DNA of 44,764 bases, taken from the NCBI GenBank assembly GCA_036796975.1, contig DAIRBY010000025.1, forward strand, positions 1-44,764. Direction: 5' to 3'. Shown here in pieces: positions 6,632 to 13,750 of the stretch (its first letter is position 1; the number at the start of each line of letters is the position of its first letter). A model generated the notes under the pieces. That model ran no database searches. It saw nothing but the letters and a program-made list of their open reading frames with translations, and was not told the origin of the DNA. The translations under genes were made by a program, and so were the position numbers. The stretch is from UBA8190 sp003453695 (lineage in GTDB: Bacteria; Actinomycetota; Acidimicrobiia; Acidimicrobiales; UBA8190).

Positions 6632-7939
6632 CTACAGATCGCTCATTTCCTCCACCAAGGCGGCGGCCCCGACCGCATCAGACGCCGGGACACCTCGACG
6701 GTGTGTCTCGTACATCCGTACGGCGACAACCAGTCCCGACAGCCCGGTCAAGCCGGCTACGAACCAGATGGCGGCTCGAAGCCCAAAGGCGTCGGCCACG
6801 ACCCCGGCCACCAGGGCCCCGATGGCGAACCCCGCGTCGCGCCAGAGGCGGTAGACGCCGACGGAGCGGGCCCGCCACGTCGGGTGGGCCACATCACCGA
6901 TGGCGGCCAGCAGCGTCGGGTACACCATGGCCGTGCCGGCCCCGAGCAGCAGCGCCCCGAGCGCCCACGGCCAGAAGTTGTGCACCGCAGCGATCAACCC
7001 GATGGCAAGCGCTTGGAGCCACATGCCACCGGCGATGAGCCACTTGCGACCGATCCGATCGGAGAGCGCGCCGGTAACGAGTTGTCCCAGTCCCCACACC
7101 GCCGGGTACAGGGCGGCCAGGATGCCGATCCTCGACACCGACAACCCCGCCCGCGCAAAGAAGAGGGGGAAGATCCCCCAGGCGAGCCCGTCGTTCAAGT
7201 TGTTCACCAGTCCAGCCTGGCTGGCCGCCGACAATGCGCGCTCCTTCAAGCTCGTCAGCCAGAACACCTCCCTGGTGGACAACCCACCATGAGCATCCGG
7301 CGAGGCATCGACGTGGCTGGCCGCCTCGAGGCGGGCATGGCCATGGGTCTCGCGCACAAACAAGGACGAGAGCCCCAACCCGAGGCCGACCACGGCCATC
7401 CCGAGGAAGAAGGGCTGAGGACGCAGTCCAGCGTGGGCGGCGATGAACCCGGTGGCCAGGGCGGCAAGGGCCAGCGCGCCGTAGCCGGCCGCCTCGTTGA
7501 GGCCCATGGCCAGTCCACGGCGGCGCGGACCGACCAGGTCGATCTTCATAATGACGGTGGTGCTCCAGGTGAGCCCCTGATTCACCCCGAGGAGCACGTT
7601 GGCGAAGATGATCCACCCCCAACTCGGCCCGTAGGCGAGCAGGAACGGCACGGGGAGGCCAACCAGCCACCCCGCCACGAGCACCGGCTTGCGACCGACC
7701 CGGTCAGAGAGCGTCCCGGCCACGAAGTTGGTGGCCGCCTTGGTGGCCCCGAAGGCGACGATGAAGGTGAGCGCGGCGGTGAAGGCGTGGAGGTGGAAGA
7801 CCCGCACGCCGAGAAGCGGCAGGACGGTGCGCTCCTGGCCGAGGAAGGCGCCGACGAGGGCGTTGACCCCGACGAGGAGCGAGAACTGGGCCAGGTTCTG
7901 TCGCAGACCAAGGCGCGTAGGCGCAGCTGCGTTGTTCAT
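6632..7939 (-). CDS. MFS transporter
   Basis: The 435-residue product has the twelve hydrophobic segments of a major facilitator. The loop 2-3 motif GTLSDRVGRKPVLVAG and its counterpart in the second half (GALSDRIGRKWLIAGG) are both intact. It acts in the cytoplasmic membrane; the substrate cannot be read from the sequence. The start at 7939 is chosen because its ATG overlaps the TGA of the MBL-rhodanese gene (ATGA) and because the longer frame adds only Arg/Gly-rich sequence. Co-translation with a persulfide dioxygenase-like enzyme suggests a sulfur compound as substrate. Its last 16 residues (ending ALVEEMSDL) recur as an orphan fragment at 11840-11893. Confidence 0.88.
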   Translation of the reverse strand: MNNAAAPTRLGLRQNLAQFSLLVGVNALVGAFLGQERTVLPLLGVRVFHLHAFTAALTFIVAFGATKAATNFVAGTLSDRVGRKPVLVAGWLVGLPVPFLLAYGPSWGWIIFANVLLGVNQGLTWSTTVIMKIDLVGPRRRGLAMGLNEAAGYGALALAALATGFIAAHAGLRPQPFFLGMAVVGLGLGLSSLFVRETHGHARLEAASHVDASPDAHGGLSTREVFWLTSLKERALSAASQAGLVNNLNDGLAWGIFPLFFARAGLSVSRIGILAALYPAVWGLGQLVTGALSDRIGRKWLIAGGMWLQALAIGLIAAVHNFWPWALGALLLGAGTAMVYPTLLAAIGDVAHPTWRARSVGVYRLWRDAGFAIGALVAGVVADAFGLRAAIWFVAGLTGLSGLVVAVRMYETHRRGVPASDAVGAAALVEEMSDL

Positions 7940-9294
7940 CGGCCAGTGTCCAGTGGCCGGCCCGTCGCCTTCGCCCAGTCGGCCGGCCCGCCGAGGACCA
8001 CCGTACGGTCCCGGTTGCCGCGTGCCTCCAAGATGCTGGCGGCGCTCATGGCCCGCTCGCCGTGACCGCACATGATCGTGAGGTGCTCACTGGGCAGCTC
8101 GGCCCGGTCGACCGAGCCCAGCTCGGCATGCAGGGCGCCGGGGATATGGCCTGCGACGAATTCGGCTGCCTGGCGGATGTCGAGAATCGTGCCTGTGGCC
8201 TCGGCGGCCGGAACGAGGGCGACACGGCTGTCCTCGAACCCGGCCCGCCGCCACGCCCCCATCCCGCCCTCGAGCTCGCCTACGAGGTGCTCGTATCCGA
8301 CCTTCAGCGCCTGGCGCACCACCTCGCCCCGGTCCTGCTCGCGATCGAGCACGAAGACGATGGGGCGGCCGTCTTCGACCAGCCACCCGAGCCAGGTGCC
8401 GAACTGGTCGCGCAGCTCGATCGAGAGTGCCCCGGGGATGTGGGTCTCGGCATATGCCGTGATGGGTCGCACGTCGACCACCACTGCGCCGTCGTCGATA
8501 CGGCGCCGCACGTCGATCGCGTCGAGACGCGCCAGCGCGGGCGGATCGGTGCCGAACACAGCGGGGCCTCGTCGGTTCACCTCACGCAGGCGGGTGAAGT
8601 AGGGCGGATACGTGCCGAGACCCTTGAAGAGAAGCTTGACGAAGGCGTCCTCGTCGGGCGCGCCCAAAAGGGCGTTGCCCGCCTTCTCCGCCCCAATGGT
8701 GGTGGTCCGTTCGCCACCAGCCGGCGCCGAGCAGAACGAGCCTGCTCCATGGGTGGGGTAGACGGGCAGATCGTCGGGGAGCGTCAGGATCCGCTCGTGC
8801 AGCGAGCGCCACAGGCTTCGTGCCAGGTTCTCGGTCTGCTCCGGCGCGATCAGATCGGTGCGGGCCACCGAGCCGACGAGAAGCGACCCGCCCGAGAACA
8901 AGGCCATTGGAGCTGCGCCGTCGAGCAGCAGGTAGGAGAGGTGTTCGGGGGTGTGCCCCGGCGTGGCCAGCGCCCGCAGTGTGAGGCCCCCCAGGTCCAC
9001 CTCCTCACCGTCGTCGAGACCGCGGTGGGGGAACTCGCTGTGGCCGGCGGCTGGCGCCAAGACCTGGGCGCCCTGGGCGGCGAGCTCCCGGCTCCCCGAG
9101 ACGAAGTCAGCGTGAAGGTGGGTCTCGGCGCTGTAGACGATGCGATCTCTGCTCTGCGAGGCGGCCCGCAGGTAGGGGCTGGGGTCACGCTCGGGGTCGA
9201 TGGCGAGCGCCCGTCTGTCGCCGAGGTCGACGACGTAGGACGAGTTACCGAGTCCCTCATCGACCACCGGGACGATGATGTCCGAGACGCTCAT
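7936..9294 (-). CDS. MBL-fold persulfide dioxygenase-like protein with two rhodanese domains
   Basis: The 452-residue product begins with a metallo-beta-lactamase fold (about 1-235) of the ETHE1/GloB-like type: THLHADF in place of the usual HxHxDH, then ATPGHTPEHLSY and THGAGSFC, giving metal ligands for one iron. ETHE1-like enzymes oxidise glutathione persulfide to sulfite. Two rhodanese domains follow, at about 258-350 and 360-450. The first lacks the catalytic Cys in its loop (FVLDREQDRG), so it is probably structural. The second has CGHGERAM and could be active. It overlaps both neighbours by 4 bases, upstream with a methyltransferase remnant and downstream with the MFS gene. It is probably controlled by the divergent ArsR-rhodanese regulator. 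Confidence 0.92.
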   Translation of the reverse strand: MSVSDIIVPVVDEGLGNSSYVVDLGDRRALAIDPERDPSPYLRAASQSRDRIVYSAETHLHADFVSGSRELAAQGAQVLAPAAGHSEFPHRGLDDGEEVDLGGLTLRALATPGHTPEHLSYLLLDGAAPMALFSGGSLLVGSVARTDLIAPEQTENLARSLWRSLHERILTLPDDLPVYPTHGAGSFCSAPAGGERTTTIGAEKAGNALLGAPDEDAFVKLLFKGLGTYPPYFTRLREVNRRGPAVFGTDPPALARLDAIDVRRRIDDGAVVVDVRPITAYAETHIPGALSIELRDQFGTWLGWLVEDGRPIVFVLDREQDRGEVVRQALKVGYEHLVGELEGGMGAWRRAGFEDSRVALVPAAEATGTILDIRQAAEFVAGHIPGALHAELGSVDRAELPSEHLTIMCGHGERAMSAASILEARGNRDRTVVLGGPADWAKATGRPLDTGR

Positions 9295-9482
9295 TGCGGC
9301 TTGGTGCCGGCGATGACGATGTAGCCCAGATAGGGAACGGCGGTCGAGGCTCGTCCTCCTGGGTGGATCACCCGCTTGCCGATAACGGCCATGAACTTGT
9401 GGGGGTCGAGCGCCGCCATCTCCCTCGAGGCCAGCTTGGTCACCGATCCCTCCCCGTTGTCACGTGCGGGCCTCATCTTCAC
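9291..9482 (-). pseudogene. Remnant of a SAM methyltransferase with its middle deleted
   Basis: The 63-residue frame begins like a methyltransferase N-terminus that I associate with persulfide-dioxygenase loci (DPHKFMAVIGKRVIHPGG, then RAST). It jumps after only a few residues to what reads as the C-terminal strand of such a protein (LGYIVIAGTKP). The whole SAM-binding domain between them is absent, so an in-frame internal deletion is likely. It still occupies the first position of the operon and overlaps the dioxygenase-like gene by 4 bases (ATGA), so it may survive as a translational leader. The start is GTG at 9482 or ATG at 9476. Confidence 0.55.
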
Positions 9483-9496
9483 CCAGGGTTTACGCT

Positions 9497-9528
9497 ATTG
9501 TCAAGCAGTTATTTGATCACTTGACAAT
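9497..9528. promoter_or_regulatory. Operator palindrome between the divergent sulfur genes
   Basis: ATTGTCAAG and CTTGACAAT form a perfect 9-bp inverted repeat with a 14-base spacer, centred in the 57-base gap between the minus-strand sulfur operon and the plus-strand ArsR-rhodanese gene. An inner TCAA-N8-TTGA is present as in ArsR/SmtB operators. TTGTCA and GACAAT elements within it could serve as -35 and -10 in both directions. It is probably bound by the ArsR-rhodanese protein and controls both transcripts. Confidence 0.7.
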
Positions 9529-9539
9529 GAGAATGGACG

Positions 9540-10229
9540 GTGAGCAGGATGTCCCTCGTGGGAGAGCGCGCCGCCAAGGACAACCTCTACGACGGCTTCG
9601 CCGAGGTGGCCAAGGCCCTCTCTAGTGGCCGCCGGGCGGAGATCGTCGACGTCCTGGCCCAGGGGGCGCGCTCGGTCGAAGAGATCGCCGTCGAGATCGA
9701 CCAGAGCGTCGCCAATACCTCCCACCACCTCCGCGCCCTGGCCCGAGCCGGGCTGGTCACGACCCGGCGCGAAGGCACCCGCATCTACTACGCGCTATCC
9801 AGCGAGAGAGTGGCCGAGCTGTGGTCGGCGCTGTGTGACGTGGCCGGCGAGCACGTCGCCGGGCTCGAGCGCTTGGCCGCTGCCTACCTCGGCGAACGCG
9901 ACGGCATCGAGGAAGTCGGCCGCGACGAACTGGCCCGGCGACTCGAGTCAGGCGAGCTGGTCGTCCTCGACGTCCGGCCCGTAGCGGAGTTCGCGGCCGG
10001 CCACATCGTGGGGTCTCGTTCTGTGCCCATCGGAGAGCTGCGCAAGCACCTGCGGGCACTGCCCAAGGAAGTCGAGGTCGTCGCCTACTGCCGGGGCCCC
10101 TACTGCGCCTACGCGGACGAGGCGGTGCGCGAGCTCACGAAGAAGGGTTTCCGTGCCCGCCGCCTGGCCGACGGATTCCCGGAATGGCGACGCGCCGGCC
10201 TGCCGGTCGCCGTCGGAGCTGAAAGCTAG
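9540..10229 (+). CDS. ArsR-family regulator with C-terminal rhodanese domain
   Basis: The 229-residue product has an ArsR winged helix at about residues 15-100 (ARSVEEIAVEIDQSVANTSH is the recognition region) and a rhodanese domain at about 125-225 with the active-site loop CRGPYC (Cys184 and Cys189). The winged-helix part has a single Cys (Cys99), so it lacks both the usual metal-binding CxC and a Cys pair of the BigR type. Sensing of persulfide through the rhodanese loop is therefore the simplest idea. It starts at GTG 9540 or ATG 9549, just after a perfect palindrome shared with the divergent persulfide operon, which is the likely target. Confidence 0.92.
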   Translation: MSRMSLVGERAAKDNLYDGFAEVAKALSSGRRAEIVDVLAQGARSVEEIAVEIDQSVANTSHHLRALARAGLVTTRREGTRIYYALSSERVAELWSALCDVAGEHVAGLERLAAAYLGERDGIEEVGRDELARRLESGELVVLDVRPVAEFAAGHIVGSRSVPIGELRKHLRALPKEVEVVAYCRGPYCAYADEAVRELTKKGFRARRLADGFPEWRRAGLPVAVGAES

Positions 10230-10261
10230 ATGGCGGCGGTGTCGTCCTCCGAGGTCCGACC

Positions 10262-11083
10262 ATGACCGATGAGCTGACAGCGCCACCCGGCCTGGTGCAT
10301 CTCGCTGAGGGGCGCGAGGCTGAAGTCTTCCTTCGCGACGACGGAAGCGTCGTGAAGATCATGCGCAGCGCCGCTCAGGCACCGAGGGTCCAGCGCGAAG
10401 CGGCCGCGCTCCAGGCGCTCGCTGGGAAGGAGCATCTGGCGCCGGCGTTCAGGGAGGTCACCAACGTTGCTGGTCGGCCCGCGCTGGTGAGCGAGCGGGT
10501 GACCGGTGCCGACTTCCTGGCAGTGCTGTCGAGAAAGCCGTGGCTCGTGCTCGGCGTGGCCGGCAGCCTGGGCCGTGCCCACGCCGCTATGCATGAGCAC
10601 CGGGCACCGGTTTCCCTGCCCGAGCTCAACGACGAACTGGCCCGGCGAATCGAGTCAGCCAGTGCCCTGCCACCGAGTTTCGCGTCGGAGGCGCTCATCC
10701 GGCTCCGGACCCTCCCGAGCGGAGATCGCCTCTGTCACGGGGATTACCACCCGGCCAACATCCTCGGGACGCTGAAGGCGCCTGTGATCATCGATTGGGG
10801 CGATGCCTCGCGGGGCGCACCCGTGGCGGATGTGGCGCGCACATTGCTGCTCCTTCGGGCAGGGGAACTCCCGCCCGACACCCCCGTAGCCATGCGGGCG
10901 CTCACCGCTGTCGGGAGGGGACTGCTCACGCGGCGCTACCTCGCCGTCTATCGCCGAAGTGCGGGGCATGACCTGGCTCGTCTGGACGACTGGATGTTCG
11001 TGCGGGTGGCGGCCCGTTTCAACGAAGAGATCGAGGTCGAATACCCGCGCCTCACACGGCTATTGGAGGAGGCTTCACAATGA
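10262..11083 (+). CDS. Aminoglycoside/choline kinase-like phosphotransferase (APH family)
   Basis: The 273-residue product has a protein-kinase-like fold of the APH type. A short N-lobe contains VVKIMR (ATP-binding Lys), the catalytic loop is HGDYHPANIL (His159, Asp161, Asn166), and the metal-binding Asp is in IDWGDASRG (Asp178). Family members phosphorylate aminoglycosides, choline, homoserine or other small hydroxyl compounds; the substrate here is unknown and resistance should not be assumed. GAGGT lies 6 bases before the ATG. The gene overlaps the next by 4 bases, so they act as a pair. Confidence 0.85.
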   Translation: MTDELTAPPGLVHLAEGREAEVFLRDDGSVVKIMRSAAQAPRVQREAAALQALAGKEHLAPAFREVTNVAGRPALVSERVTGADFLAVLSRKPWLVLGVAGSLGRAHAAMHEHRAPVSLPELNDELARRIESASALPPSFASEALIRLRTLPSGDRLCHGDYHPANILGTLKAPVIIDWGDASRGAPVADVARTLLLLRAGELPPDTPVAMRALTAVGRGLLTRRYLAVYRRSAGHDLARLDDWMFVRVAARFNEEIEVEYPRLTRLLEEASQ

Positions 11084-11817
11084 AGAAACCCGCCGAGTAC
11101 GCCCAAGCCGTCGAAGACCACCCGACGCTGCCGAAAGGAGACTGCGAGCGCGTCTCCGGCTACGGCGTCATGGGGCTCCCCTTCGCCTCGGGCCACGTCC
11201 TTGGCTTGCGGCGGTGGACAGCCTCGTCCGTCGGCGACCGATTCACGTCGATCTGGCACCGGAATCCGACCGGGCAATGGACGTTCTACGAGTCCGCACC
11301 TTGCGAGGTTGCGTGCAGCCGCTACTTCGGAGACGGGGTCGAACGTTTCTTCGAGGGCCCAATCGATCTCGACTGGGAGGCGTCGGCGCGCCTTCGCATT
11401 CGCACCGCCGACGGCGCGGTGGATTGGACGGTCGAGATGGAGGCGACCGCCAGAACCCGGGCGATGAGTGCCGCCAGCTCGGCGCTCCCCATGGCGGCCT
11501 GGCGTTCGGGCCCGGTGCTGCGTGCCATGGGAGCGATGGCAGGGCCGTTCCTCGGCGTGGGCAAGGTCCAGCTCACCGGCACCACCTCCAACCGTCAGCA
11601 CTTTGAAGCCAACCCGCTGCGCATTTGGTACGTCGCCGACAGCCATGCCGTCGTCGAGGGAGAAGACCTCGGCCCGATCGGGGCGTTGGCCGAGCAGGCC
11701 CACATGGCCGACTTCTACTTCCCCCAACGGGGCATGTTCGCCGTCGGACGCGTCTTCGTCAGCCCGCTGGAACCGAGCTCTCGAAGCTCGCAAGAAGCCA
11801 CTGCCGCCACACGGTGA
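11080..11817 (+). CDS. Conserved-looking protein of unknown function coupled to the phosphotransferase
   Basis: I do not recognise this 245-residue protein. It lacks a signal peptide and clear membrane segments. Its pattern of alternating hydrophobic and charged residues with many Trp and Phe (WTASSVGDRFTSIWHRNP, QWTFYESAP) suggests a beta-rich lipocalin-like or hydroxyneurosporene-dehydratase-like fold, but this is only an impression. A strong ribosome site (GGAGGAGG) precedes the ATG, which overlaps the stop of the phosphotransferase gene. The pairing suggests a common substrate or pathway. An MFS C-terminal remnant follows 22 bases after its stop. Confidence 0.65.
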   Translation: MKKPAEYAQAVEDHPTLPKGDCERVSGYGVMGLPFASGHVLGLRRWTASSVGDRFTSIWHRNPTGQWTFYESAPCEVACSRYFGDGVERFFEGPIDLDWEASARLRIRTADGAVDWTVEMEATARTRAMSAASSALPMAAWRSGPVLRAMGAMAGPFLGVGKVQLTGTTSNRQHFEANPLRIWYVADSHAVVEGEDLGPIGALAEQAHMADFYFPQRGMFAVGRVFVSPLEPSSRSSQEATAATR

Positions 11818-11839
11818 AATCGATCAGAGCTGCATCGCC

Positions 11840-11893
11840 GTGGTCGATTCCGGTGCTGCCGCGGCACTCGTCGAACAGATGAGCGACATCTGA
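11840..11893 (+). pseudogene. C-terminal tail remnant of an MFS transporter gene
   Basis: The last 17 codons before the TGA at 11891 read VVDSGAAAALVEQMSDI. This matches the C-terminus of the MFS transporter at 6632-7939 (SDAVGAAALVEEMSDL) at 11 of 16 positions, including the position of the stop. Nothing else of a transporter is present upstream. It is the end of a homologous gene left behind by a deletion or rearrangement. Confidence 0.55.
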
Positions 11894-11970
11894 GCGGTTG
11901 GCCCGTAAGGGAGCGCCCCGACTCTCGGCAGCCTCGTCCTCCCAGGCAAGACACCCAGAAAGCCCCTCTG

Positions 11971-11998
11971 TTGACAAGGATTTTCGTAAGTGTAGAGT
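11971..11998 (+). promoter_or_regulatory. Promoter of the ArsR-SRPBCC operon, leaderless
   Basis: A consensus -35 (TTGACA, 11971-11976) is followed after 16 bases by TAGAGT (11993-11998). Transcription would begin at about 12005, directly at the GTG start codon at 12007, so the mRNA would be leaderless. No ribosome site is present, which agrees. Confidence 0.65.
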
Positions 11999-12006
11999 GA
12001 CGGTCG

Positions 12007-12327
12007 GTGGCAGCTTACCGTTCTTCGGCCCTCCTGGCGCTGGGTGACCCCACCCGCCTGGCCATCTTGGAGCGGCTAACGGAGAGCCCCCTCGCAGTGG
12101 TCGACCTCACGCGAGGGCTGCCGGTCAGCCGCCCGGCGGTGTCGCAGCACCTGCGCGTGCTCAAAGACGCCGGCCTCGTCGTCGACGAGGCCGTGGGCAA
12201 CCGCCGCATCTACCGCGTCGATCCCGACGCGCTGGCCGCGCTGCGAGATCAGCTCGACCGGTTCTGGGGGAAGGCCATGGCCGCGTACAAGACGACCGTG
12301 GAAGAAACCACGAAGGAGGACCGATGA
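12007..12327 (+). CDS. ArsR-family transcriptional regulator (SRPBCC-linked type)
   Basis: The 106-residue product is a single winged-helix domain (LGDPTRLAILERL, then RPAVSQHLRVLKDAGLV with the beta-hairpin wing NRRIYRVDP). It has no Cys, so it is not a metal or thiol sensor of the usual kind. It belongs to the common ArsR type encoded next to AHSA1/SRPBCC proteins, where the partner may bind the ligand. The GTG start lies about 2 bases after the predicted transcription start. It overlaps the next gene by 4 bases (ATGA). Confidence 0.92.
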   Translation: MAAYRSSALLALGDPTRLAILERLTESPLAVVDLTRGLPVSRPAVSQHLRVLKDAGLVVDEAVGNRRIYRVDPDALAALRDQLDRFWGKAMAAYKTTVEETTKEDR

Positions 12328-12809
12328 GTCAATCGGCACCGTCGACCAGCGTTCGCCATTCTGTCGTGGTGGAGGCTCCCATCGACACGGCCTTCAAGGT
12401 GTTCACCGAGGACTTCGGCCGCTTCAAGCCGCCCGAGCACAACATGCTCGGCGTGGACATCGCCGAGACCATCTTCGAGCCTCGCGCCGGTGGCAGCCTC
12501 TACGACCGTGGTGTAGACGGCAGCGAATGTCGCTGGGGTCGCGTCCTGGCCTACGAACCTCCTCATCGTGTGGTGGTCAGCTGGGACATCAGCCCCACTT
12601 GGCAGATCGAGACCGACCTCGACAAGACCAGCGAGTTCGAGGTGCGCTTCACGGTTGAGACGCCCGGGCGGACAAAGGTGGAGCTGGAGCATCGTTATCT
12701 CGACCGCCACGGCGAAGGTTGGGAAGGTGTCCGAGCCGGAGTGGACGGGGACCAGGGTTGGCCGCTTTACCTGGGTCGGTTTGCCGGGCTGCTGAAGGTG
12801 GACAGCTGA
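12324..12809 (+). CDS. SRPBCC/AHSA1-family ligand-binding protein
   Basis: The 161-residue product has the SRPBCC pattern: VVVEAPIDTAFKVFTEDFGRFKP at the N-terminal strand and helix, EPRAGGSLYDRGVDG and WGRVLAYEPPHRVVVSW in the central strands, and a long C-terminal helix. Such proteins form a hydrophobic cavity and are cytoplasmic. The ligand is unknown. It is coupled to the ArsR gene and has a strong ribosome site (AAGGAGG, 4 bases before the ATG). A regulator-ligand-binder unit is the likely arrangement. Confidence 0.9.
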   Translation: MSQSAPSTSVRHSVVVEAPIDTAFKVFTEDFGRFKPPEHNMLGVDIAETIFEPRAGGSLYDRGVDGSECRWGRVLAYEPPHRVVVSWDISPTWQIETDLDKTSEFEVRFTVETPGRTKVELEHRYLDRHGEGWEGVRAGVDGDQGWPLYLGRFAGLLKVDS

Positions 12810-12812
12810 CTG

Positions 12813-13274
12813 ATGTCGATCTCGACCAGCATCGACGTGGATCGTCCACCCAGCGAGGTCTTCGCCTACGTCACCGATCCCGGCCGTTTCGCCGAGTGGC
12901 AGAACGGCGTCGTCGGTGGGCGCATGGCGAACGGGGGGCCACAGTCGGTCGGCGATCGGTGCGTCACGACCCGTCGCATTGGGTTTGCCGAGCGGCCGGT
13001 GACCTCGGAAGTCACCCACATCGAGCCACCACGGAAGTGGGGAGTGCGAGGAATCGACGGCCCCATTCGCGCCGAGGTGAACGTCACCGTCGAGACGCTC
13101 GAGAGCGACCAGCGATCACGAGTGACGATCGAACTTGAATTCGCCGGCCATGGGATCGGGATCCTCCTGGTCCCTCTCGTCGTCCGCCCCCGGGCCCGCA
13201 AAGAGATGCCAGTCAACATTCGGAGACTCAAGCAGCGATTAGAAGCTGACTCCCGGCCCGCAGCGAGCACGTAG
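12813..13274 (+). CDS. SRPBCC-family protein (polyketide cyclase/dehydrase-like)
   Basis: The 153-residue product shows the same fold as its upstream neighbour but is only distantly related: SISTSIDVDRPPSEVFAYV, then DPGRFAEWQ, followed by strands ending in a C-terminal amphipathic helix (KEMPVNIRRLKQRLE). It resembles the polyketide cyclase/dehydrase and lipid transport group. It begins three bases after the previous stop, so it is the third gene of the ArsR-SRPBCC operon. Ligand and reaction cannot be read from the sequence. Confidence 0.88.
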   Translation: MSISTSIDVDRPPSEVFAYVTDPGRFAEWQNGVVGGRMANGGPQSVGDRCVTTRRIGFAERPVTSEVTHIEPPRKWGVRGIDGPIRAEVNVTVETLESDQRSRVTIELEFAGHGIGILLVPLVVRPRARKEMPVNIRRLKQRLEADSRPAAST

Positions 13275-13330
13275 TCCCCGCCCGGCGCCCGTGCCCTGTG
13301 ATCGGCTGCCTGCCCTCGACAGGGGCCATG

Positions 13331-13357
13331 ATCATCGATTATCATCGATAGTCGATG
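13331..13357 (+). promoter_or_regulatory. Operator repeats overlapping the start of the arsenic ArsR gene
   Basis: ATCATCGAT occurs twice (13331-13339 and 13341-13349), and CATCGA (13333-13338) and TCGATG (13352-13357) form an inverted repeat across the start codon. The position is right for self-repression by the ArsR protein encoded here. Confidence 0.5.
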
Positions 13358-13750
13358 GAGGTGGACAGGAACTCGGCCGAGGTCTGGGCATCGTGGTTCC
13401 GATGCCTCGGGGACCCCTCTCGGGTCCTCCTGCTCAACTGCCTGGCCACCGCCGAGTCGCCCATGACCGTGGGCGAGCTCGTCGGCCGGGTCGACATCGG
13501 ACAGTCGACGGTCTCGCACCACCTGAAGGTCCTCGCCGAGACCGGCTTCGTGCACTCCGAACGTCGGGCCAACACCACGTTGTTCCGGGTGAACGAGCGT
13601 TGCCTCGAGCGCTTTCCCTCGGCGGCCGAGCTGATCATGGGTGTGCTTCCTCGCTACGACCCCACCCCCTCGAGCTGCGTCGCGCCGTGGCAGGACGGCC
13701 ACCCCCAAGACCGTCCCCGCGGTCGTTCGCGAACGGGGGTTGCCCGGTGA
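13355..13750 (+). CDS. ArsR-family regulator of the arsenic methyltransferase gene
   Basis: The 131-residue product has an ArsR winged helix (CLGDPSRVLLLNCLA, MTVGELVGRVDIGQSTVSHHLKVL split at the turn, then the wing). It has no CxC in the recognition region, but has Cys near the N-terminus (two in the first helix area), one in RCLERF and one in TPSSC near the C-terminus, as in actinobacterial arsenic sensors that use scattered Cys. Its stop overlaps the GTG start of the DinB-ArsM gene (GTGA), so it very likely responds to arsenite and controls that gene. The last 30 residues are basic and disordered. Confidence 0.87.
   Translation: MEVDRNSAEVWASWFRCLGDPSRVLLLNCLATAESPMTVGELVGRVDIGQSTVSHHLKVLAETGFVHSERRANTTLFRVNERCLERFPSAAELIMGVLPRYDPTPSSCVAPWQDGHPQDRPRGRSRTGVAR

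Noticed and set aside
6482..8065. 527-codon plus-strand frame opposite the MFS gene
   Set aside because: Gln/Gly/Arg/Pro-rich antisense shadow without any recognisable motif.
8062..9324. 420-codon plus-strand frame opposite the MBL-rhodanese gene
   Set aside because: Shadow of a gene with intact metal-binding motifs on the other strand.
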